DNA of 64,000 bases, taken from assembly GCA_017472685.1 (NCBI GenBank), contig JAFUOO010000005.1, positions 1 through 64,000 of the forward strand, read 5' to 3'. The position numbers were made by a program, and so were the translations under genes. Below, in pieces: positions 58,944 to 64,000 of this stretch. Position 1 is the stretch's first letter, and each line of letters opens with the position of its first letter. The DNA comes from Clostridia bacterium. Lineage in GTDB: Bacteria; Bacillota; Clostridia; UMGS1883. The notes under the pieces are model-generated. The model searched no databases, had not been told where the DNA came from, and was given only the letters and a program-made list of their open reading frames with translations.

Positions 58944-59213
58944 ATGAAAGCAGTTGTTGCAGTAATCGGTCAGGACCGAAAAGGTATTATAGCAAAGGTG
59001 AGCACACTTCTGTATGAAAGAGGCGTAAATATAATCGATATTTCCCAGACAATTATGGAAGACATGTTTGTTATGACCGCTATGGTTGATACAAAGGATT
59101 GCAATGTTGAGTTTGACATGCTCCGTCACGAGCTCACTAATCTCGGTATTGAAATAGGTGTGCAGATTACAATTCAGAGAAAGAAAATCTTTGAGTCCAT
59201 GCATCGTATATAA
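58944..59213 (+). CDS. ACT-domain protein, UPF0237 (GcvR-like)
   Basis: An 89-residue single ACT domain ([40 protein letters not shown]). UPF0237 proteins are nearly always next to the PFL/UPF0210 gene, as here (11 bases). Likely a small-molecule-binding regulator of the partner. Ribosome site GAAAGGA. Confidence 0.9.
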   Translation: MKAVVAVIGQDRKGIIAKVSTLLYERGVNIIDISQTIMEDMFVMTAMVDTKDCNVEFDMLRHELTNLGIEIGVQITIQRKKIFESMHRI

Positions 59214-59224
59214 GGGGTGGCGAA

Positions 59225-60565
59225 ATGATAAATAATTCTGAAATTTTTGAAACCCTTAATATGATTAATTCTGAGCATCTTGATGTAAGAACAATCACAA
59301 TGGGTATTTCGCTCCTTGATTGTGCTCATGAGGACTATAAAAAGGCAACCGTCAAGGTTTATGACAAAATAACAAAGTATGCGGAAAACCTCGTTAAAAC
59401 AGGCTGTGACATTGAAAAGGAATTCGGTATTCCCATTATCAACAAGCGTATTTCCGTAACGCCCATATCTCACGTGGCAGCCGCTTCGGGTCATTATGTT
59501 GACTTTGCAAAAGCATTGGACCGTGCGGCAGATACAACGGGCGTAAACTTCATCGGCGGCTACAGCGCACTTGTTGCAAAGGGCTATACAGCCTCCGACA
59601 GGCTTTTTGTTGAGTCTATCCCCGAGGCACTGGCTGAAACAAAGAAAATGTGCTCTTCTGTTAACGTTGCCAGCACAAAGGCAGGCATCAATATGGATGC
59701 TGTAAGACAGATGGGTCAGGTTATAAAGAAGGCAGCAGAGCTTGACGACATGGCATGTGCAAAGCTTGTTGTGTTCGCAAATGCCGTTGAGGACAACCCC
59801 TTTATGGCAGGTGCATTCCACGGCACAGGCGAGGGCGAATGTGTAATTAACGTAGGTGTATCGGGACCCGGTGTTGTAAAGTGTGCCTTGGAAAAGGTAA
59901 AGGGCGAGCCCTTTGGCGTTGTTGCCGACACAATAAAGAAAACAGCCTTCAAGATTACCCGTATGGGTCAGATGGTTGCAGTTGAAGCCTCAAAGAGACT
60001 TGGCGTGCCCTTCGGCATTGTTGACCTTTCTCTGGCACCTACCCCTGCTGTGGGCGACAGTGTTGCATATATTTTAGAGGAAATGGGTCTGGAGCAGTGC
60101 GGTACACACGGCACCACTGCGGCACTTGCCCTTCTTAACGATGCTGTTAAAAAGGGTGGCGTTATGGCGTCAAGCTATGTTGGCGGTCTGTCGGGCGCAT
60201 TCATTCCCGTAAGTGAAGATGCAGGCATGATTGCCGCAGCTGCAAACGGCTGTTTAACACTGGAAAAGCTTGAAGCTATGACCTGCGTGTGCTCTGTTGG
60301 TCTTGATATGATTGCAGTTCCCGGCGATACAAGCGCTGAGACAATTTCCGGCATTATTGCCGACGAAGCGGCTATCGGTATGGTTAACAGCAAAACAACC
60401 GCTGTACGTATTATCCCCGCTAAGGGCAAAAAGGTGGGCGATATGGTGGAATTCGGCGGCCTTCTGGGCAAGGCTCCCATTATGCCCCTTAATACAAAAT
60501 CCTGTGCAGACTTTATTGCGCGCGGAGGCAGAATTCCCGCGCCGCTTCAGAGCCTTAAGAACTAA
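59225..60565 (+). CDS. PFL-family protein, UPF0210
   Basis: A 446-residue protein of UPF0210/DUF711, structurally related to pyruvate formate-lyase-like barrels but without a glycyl radical site. [53 protein letters not shown] and MNTKSC-type [20 protein letters not shown] are typical. Its function is not established. It is the last gene of the run starting at 52865. Confidence 0.9.
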   Translation: MINNSEIFETLNMINSEHLDVRTITMGISLLDCAHEDYKKATVKVYDKITKYAENLVKTGCDIEKEFGIPIINKRISVTPISHVAAASGHYVDFAKALDRAADTTGVNFIGGYSALVAKGYTASDRLFVESIPEALAETKKMCSSVNVASTKAGINMDAVRQMGQVIKKAAELDDMACAKLVVFANAVEDNPFMAGAFHGTGEGECVINVGVSGPGVVKCALEKVKGEPFGVVADTIKKTAFKITRMGQMVAVEASKRLGVPFGIVDLSLAPTPAVGDSVAYILEEMGLEQCGTHGTTAALALLNDAVKKGGVMASSYVGGLSGAFIPVSEDAGMIAAAANGCLTLEKLEAMTCVCSVGLDMIAVPGDTSAETISGIIADEAAIGMVNSKTTAVRIIPAKGKKVGDMVEFGGLLGKAPIMPLNTKSCADFIARGGRIPAPLQSLKN

Positions 60566-60572
60566 ACAACAA

Positions 60573-60599
60573 AAAACCCGTTGCCTTGCAACGGGTTTT
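60573..60599. terminator. Bidirectional terminator
   Basis: AAAACCCGTTGC-CTT-GCAACGGGTTTT between the PFL gene and the convergent AraC regulator. Confidence 0.9.
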
Positions 60600-60604
60600 A
60601 TTCT

Positions 60605-61438
60605 TTAATCTGTATTCTTTTTGAAAATTTTCATGCCGTTTTCATCGCGCCATTTTGAGGGCGACATGCCGTAGGTACGGTGAAATGCCTTGGTGAAATC
60701 AAGGGGGTCATCGTAGCCGACAGCTGTTGCAATGTCTCTTATGGGCAAATCTGAATAGGTAAGGAAGCTTTTTGCTATCCTCATATGATAGTTATAAATG
60801 TATTTCTTGATTGAAATACCCATACAGTCATTGAAAACGCGGGACAAATAGCTGCGGTCGATGTTTAAGTAATCTGCCACGTCCGAAACGGTAGTTTTCT
60901 TTTCACTGTTGGATATAATATATTCAAGGGCGGGCTCAATGTATTTTTCCCACACACTCTGGCTTGTTTTTTCCTTACGGCAGATGGCATCTGCAAGAAG
61001 CCAGCTGTAGCCGTTGATTTCCTTGCCGCTCATTTTGCCCTTGTCTGTCATTTCCTTTATAAGATTGCCGATGCGCTGATCCTCAAAATCGGAAACAACG
61101 GGCTTTTCAAGTGTAAAGCCTGTTGATGTAATAAATTTTTCGAAATTATTTCCCGAAATGTCAACCCAACGGTAGGTGCAGGGCTTTTCCTGGTCGGAGG
61201 TGTAATTGTATATTTTGCCCGGAGCAATAATGAACATTTCGCCGGGGTGTACGCGATATGACTGGGAGTCGGTCTCAAAAATACATTCGCCTTCATAGAT
61301 GTAATGAAGAAGGTAATGCTTTCTGGAAACATACCCGGGAGAAAAACCCGGTGTACATCTGCGGTAACCGTAATTATTTATGCGGACAGTGTAGTCCCTT
61401 GGCTCGTGATTGTAATAGGTTTTAAATGTAGGCTGCAT
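60605..61438 (-). CDS. AraC-family transcriptional regulator
   Basis: A 277-residue regulator: cupin-like N-terminal sensor (about 1-130; HYLLHYIYEGECIFE, HPGEMFIIAPGKIYNY) and a C-terminal double HTH (about 175-270; TTVSDVADYLNIDRSYLSRVF and LPIRDIATAVGYDDPLDFTKAF, ending GMSPSKWR). Such proteins usually sense sugars and control nearby glycosidases; the GH43 gene downstream of yqeY is a candidate target. The start at 61438 follows AGGAGG. Confidence 0.9.
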   Translation of the reverse strand: MQPTFKTYYNHEPRDYTVRINNYGYRRCTPGFSPGYVSRKHYLLHYIYEGECIFETDSQSYRVHPGEMFIIAPGKIYNYTSDQEKPCTYRWVDISGNNFEKFITSTGFTLEKPVVSDFEDQRIGNLIKEMTDKGKMSGKEINGYSWLLADAICRKEKTSQSVWEKYIEPALEYIISNSEKKTTVSDVADYLNIDRSYLSRVFNDCMGISIKKYIYNYHMRIAKSFLTYSDLPIRDIATAVGYDDPLDFTKAFHRTYGMSPSKWRDENGMKIFKKNTD

Positions 61439-61477
61439 CAAAAAACCTCCTTGTTTATGCGAAAAATGTCTATTTTT

Positions 61478-61506
61478 AAAATAACAAAAAAAGCCATATT
61501 TGTCAA
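61478..61506 (-). promoter_or_regulatory. araC-family gene promoter
   Basis: On the minus strand TTGACA (61501-61506), 17-bp spacer, TATTTT (61478-61483). Confidence 0.65.
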
Positions 61507-61535
61507 GCTGTGAAACAAAAGATTAAGAGAATATA

Positions 61536-61564
61536 TTGACCCCGGGATATAAAAGTGATAGAAT
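61536..61564 (+). promoter_or_regulatory. yqeY-GH43 promoter
   Basis: TTGACC (61536-61541), 17-bp spacer, TAGAAT (61559-61564). Confidence 0.65.
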
Positions 61565-61594
61565 TATTTTAATATTTTGAAAGGAAGTAATATT

Positions 61595-62032
61595 ATGGAA
61601 TTCAAAACACTTCAGGCTGATATGATTGCTGCCATGAAGGCACACGATAAAACAACAAAGGATGCAGTAAGCAATCTTATTGCGGCAATTAAAAAGGTTG
61701 CCATTGACGAAGGCGTGAGAGACAATATCACACCCGAGCTTTGTGACAGAGTTATATTAAAGGAACTTAAAACAATCAAGGAACAGATCGATACCTGTCC
61801 CGAAGCCCGTGCCGATTTAAAGGAAGCGTATCAGACAACCTATGACATCATTTCAAAGTATGCGCCCAAGATGCTTTCTGCTGACGAGGTGAAGGAAATT
61901 ATCATGCGTGATTTTGCCGAGGTTGTGGCAACTAAAAACAAGGGCATGATTATGAAAAACGTAATGGGTGCTTTAAAGGGTAAGGCTGAAGGCGGAGTTA
62001 TAAATCAGGTTGTAGCAGATTTGTGTAAATAA
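61595..62032 (+). CDS. yqeY: GatB/YqeY-domain protein
   Basis: A 145-residue YqeY-like protein (FKTLQADMIAAMKAHDKTTKDA, LKELKTIKEQID, YAPKMLSADEVKEII, MGALKGKAEGGVINQVV). The domain is the tRNA-binding tail of GatB and in stand-alone form has no settled role. Start 61595 follows GAAAGGAAG. It is 11 bases upstream of GH43 and likely in one transcript, an unusual pairing. Confidence 0.88.
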   Translation: MEFKTLQADMIAAMKAHDKTTKDAVSNLIAAIKKVAIDEGVRDNITPELCDRVILKELKTIKEQIDTCPEARADLKEAYQTTYDIISKYAPKMLSADEVKEIIMRDFAEVVATKNKGMIMKNVMGALKGKAEGGVINQVVADLCK

Positions 62033-62043
62033 GGAGTACGATT

Positions 62044-63546
62044 ATGCCTATTAGTATAAACGGTGTATACGGCGATAAGGTTAAAAAATATAACGTAATT
62101 GTGGATGCAAGTCAGAAATACATTCTGGTGCCTGTAGTGCCGGGGGTTAATCTTGACATGCTTGAATTGGAGTTTGACTTTGATGGCACTTGGGAAAAGA
62201 TATCCCATATTGACAAGGACAATCACGTGAAGTATCTTCTCACCTCAAAGGGTGAAAGCGAGGAGTGGACTATTGCCCTTCGCGAGTGGGGCAATGCCAT
62301 CACAGGTGAGTACGGTTATTTTGCCGATGCCGAGGCTGACTGCTTTGACGGTAAGTATTATGTTTATCCCACCACAGACGGCTTTGACGGCTGGGGCGGC
62401 TACTTCTTCAAGGCCTTTTCCTCGCCTGACTTAATCAACTGGACAGACGAGGGTGTTATCCTTGATTTAAAGTCAGATGTTTCCTGGTCTGACGGCAATG
62501 CATGGGCACCCTGCATTATTAAAAAGAACGGCAAGTATTATTACTACTACAGCGCAAATACCGACAAGTTCGAGCGCAATGTGGGCAAGGCTGTGGGCGT
62601 TGCAGTGTGCGACAGCCCTTGTGGCAGATATGTTGAGCCACTGGGCCATCCCATTGTGTACGATACAATGAAAATAAAGCTTGACGACGGAAGCGAAAAA
62701 GAAATGCGCTACCACGGGCAGGTTATCGACCCTGCGGTGTTTACCGACCCCGAAACAGGCAGAAGCTATCTTTACTGGGGAAACACCAGTTTATGGGTTT
62801 GTGAGCTTAACGACGATATGATTTCCCTTAAGGGTGAGCCAATGTGCATCACACCTCCAAATTTCCGCGAGGGTGTTCATGTTTTCTATCGCAAGGGTGT
62901 TTACTACTTCACCTGGGCAGAGGACGACACCAGAAGCAAAAACTATCATGTCCGCTGGGGCTATTCCGACAACCCCATGGGACCCATTATCGGTAACGAA
63001 ATTATGATTGAAAAGGACGAAAGCCACGGCATTTATGCAACAGGTCACCATACAATCATAAATGTTCCCGACACGGATAAATGGTACATACTTTATCATA
63101 GATTTAATTTCCCTGCGCGCTTTGAAGGCGAATACAGCGATTATTACGGTGTACACCGCGAGCTTTGTCTGGACAAATTCACCTTTGACAAAAACGGCAG
63201 AATTGTTAAAGCAAAGCCCACGCTTGAAGGTGTAACAGAGGGCGAGGAGTTTAATAGCCTGGCAAAGATTGTGCGCCATACAGATCTTGAATATGTTGAC
63301 GAGGGCGATATGATTGAAGCCGTGGTTGAAGTGCAGTCGGGCGAATGTGAAACCGAAGTTGATGTTATAATGGAGCTTTACGATTATCAGTCAAACTTAG
63401 TTGCAACCGAGGTGCAGAGAGTGAGTGCTGGTCAGTTTACAACAAACAGCGTTACTCTTACAATCGAAGCACCCGAGAAAATACGCGGTCATTACCTTGA
63501 ATTTTTCGCGGATGACGGCATGGAAGTAAAGAAGCTTACATATTAA
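62044..63546 (+). CDS. Intracellular GH43 family glycosidase
   Basis: A 500-residue protein without a signal peptide. Residues 1-85 are an extra N-terminal beta domain; the five-bladed propeller covers about 90-385. Likely catalytic residues: base Asp in YFADAEADCFDGKYYVYPTT, pKa modulator Asp in GQVIDPAVFTDPETG, acid Glu in REGVHVFYRKGVYYFTW. GH43 members cleave arabinose, xylose or galactose side chains. A C-terminal beta domain (about 395-500) follows. Ribosome site AAGGAG. It is placed to process oligosaccharides imported from RG-I or arabinan; specificity cannot be read. Confidence 0.85.
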   Translation: MPISINGVYGDKVKKYNVIVDASQKYILVPVVPGVNLDMLELEFDFDGTWEKISHIDKDNHVKYLLTSKGESEEWTIALREWGNAITGEYGYFADAEADCFDGKYYVYPTTDGFDGWGGYFFKAFSSPDLINWTDEGVILDLKSDVSWSDGNAWAPCIIKKNGKYYYYYSANTDKFERNVGKAVGVAVCDSPCGRYVEPLGHPIVYDTMKIKLDDGSEKEMRYHGQVIDPAVFTDPETGRSYLYWGNTSLWVCELNDDMISLKGEPMCITPPNFREGVHVFYRKGVYYFTWAEDDTRSKNYHVRWGYSDNPMGPIIGNEIMIEKDESHGIYATGHHTIINVPDTDKWYILYHRFNFPARFEGEYSDYYGVHRELCLDKFTFDKNGRIVKAKPTLEGVTEGEEFNSLAKIVRHTDLEYVDEGDMIEAVVEVQSGECETEVDVIMELYDYQSNLVATEVQRVSAGQFTTNSVTLTIEAPEKIRGHYLEFFADDGMEVKKLTY

Positions 63547-63548
63547 AC

Positions 63549-63582
63549 AAAAAAACACGGAGAATTTTCTCCGTGTTTTTTG
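63549..63582. terminator. Bidirectional terminator
   Basis: AAAAAACACGGAGAA with complement TTCTCCGTGTTTTTT, between GH43 and the convergent phosphoglycerate mutase gene. Confidence 0.9.
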
Positions 63583-64000
63583 TTATCTACCCATATCAAT
63601 AAACTTATTCATCAATTCGTGACCAATTTCAATGTATTCGCCGTGTGCATCTGCACACTTTTCGGAGTATGTATAGCCTGTGTTATTGTTATTGCCCTTA
63701 CGATACATTACGCAGGGAACGTTTTCAGCTGAGTGTGTTTTGATTGCAATGGGTGTAAAGTGGTCGGGAAGAATCATGAAGCAGTAGTCTTCATTTGCTT
63801 TATCAAGCTCATTCTTTATGTAGCCTACAATCTTTTCGTCAATAAGCTCCAGGCTCTTGATTTTGCCCTCCATGTCGCCCTGGTGACCGCATTCGTCGGG
63901 TGCTTCAAGGTGAACGTAAACCAAATCATAATCATCCTTTAAAAGTGCGTCAGCGGCCGCTTTTGCCTTGCCGTCAAAGTTGGTGTGAAGATTGCCTGTT
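63583..64000 (-). CDS. Cofactor-independent phosphoglycerate mutase, ApgM-like (5' end beyond window)
   Basis: The minus-strand frame is open to the right edge, so only the C-terminal 138 residues are present. TGNLHTNFDGKAKAAADALL, YVHLEAPDECGHQGD and ILPDHFTPIAIKTHS match the alkaline-phosphatase-superfamily phosphoglycerate mutase of the archaeal/ApgM type; the two-metal ligands Asp and His of DECGHQ and PDH are present. It interconverts 3- and 2-phosphoglycerate in glycolysis. Confidence 0.88.
   Translation of the reverse strand, partial: TGNLHTNFDGKAKAAADALLKDDYDLVYVHLEAPDECGHQGDMEGKIKSLELIDEKIVGYIKNELDKANEDYCFMILPDHFTPIAIKTHSAENVPCVMYRKGNNNNTGYTYSEKCADAHGEYIEIGHELMNKFIDMGR

Noticed and set aside
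1..64000. tRNA, rRNA, CRISPR arrays, transposases, prophage genes
   Set aside because: Looked for in gaps and frames on both strands; none recognised. Short intergenic repeats are not evenly spaced and do not form an array.

Overview
The window looks like a chromosomal segment of a spore-forming, Gram-positive-type Clostridia bacterium, most likely an uncultured gut or rumen member of the Oscillospirales or a related order. This is inferred from moderate-to-low GC, strong AGGAGG-type ribosome sites, TTGACA/TATAAT promoters, a SipL-like spore morphogenesis gene, ThyX, ECF vitamin transporters and several Clostridia-restricted small families (CD1247-like, DUF6171, DUF6809, DUF1836). No rRNA, tRNA, transposase, prophage or CRISPR array was recognised.

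Layout. 1-4 kb: 3' part of a secreted PL11 rhamnogalacturonan lyase with duplicated C-terminal modules. 4-12.4 kb: housekeeping (rodA, tyrS plus a degenerate GGDEF protein, efp, a CD1247-like protein, sipL, mltG, a radical SAM protein, bioY). 12.4-22.4 kb: a carbohydrate region with a GH51 arabinofuranosidase behind a palindromic operator, a GHKL/LytTR two-component system, a possible small RNA or attenuator, a zinc-ribbon protein, a secreted GH105 hydrolase and a BspA-type LRR protein. 22.4-27.3 kb: two transporters, a DUF6809/XRE divergent pair, and a fusion of a Tet(M)/EF-G-like GTPase with a YacP/Rae1-type NYN nuclease. 27.4-38.5 kb: a TagA-family glycosyltransferase, thyX-tmk, folate and tRNA-modification genes (formyl-THF cyclo-ligase, trmR, U32 peptidase), cell-wall genes, DegV, and folT behind a THF riboswitch. 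38.8-45.5 kb: a heterodimeric ABC exporter and an FHA-FtsW-PBP operon. 45.6-52.3 kb: a secreted GH2-like protein that has lost active-site motifs, a DMT transporter, a subtilisin and small proteins. 52.4-60.6 kb: an unlisted 43-residue lipoprotein behind a consensus promoter, then an aspartate-family operon (ACT, hom, lysC with an internal start) running into a full-length P-type ATPase whose catalytic motifs are destroyed, rlmB, an ACT protein and a PFL/UPF0210 protein. 60.6-64 kb: an AraC regulator, yqeY, an intracellular GH43 and the 3' part of a phosphoglycerate mutase.

Functional themes. PL11, GH105, GH51, GH43 and the GH2-like protein suggest use of rhamnogalacturonan I and its arabinan or galactan side chains, with AraC and LytTR regulators nearby. 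Folate and thymidylate metabolism is well represented (thyX, cyclo-ligase, folT with riboswitch). Three proteins keep a fold but lack catalytic residues (GGDEF-like, GH2-like, P-type ATPase-like). Gaps carry at least three dispersed repeat families: a 'CGGGGACA...TGTCCCCG' family (4 copies), a 'TGCAGAGTGCAAAGTGCAGA' family (2 copies, each next to a mirror image of the preceding gene's end), and a nested palindromic MITE-like element.
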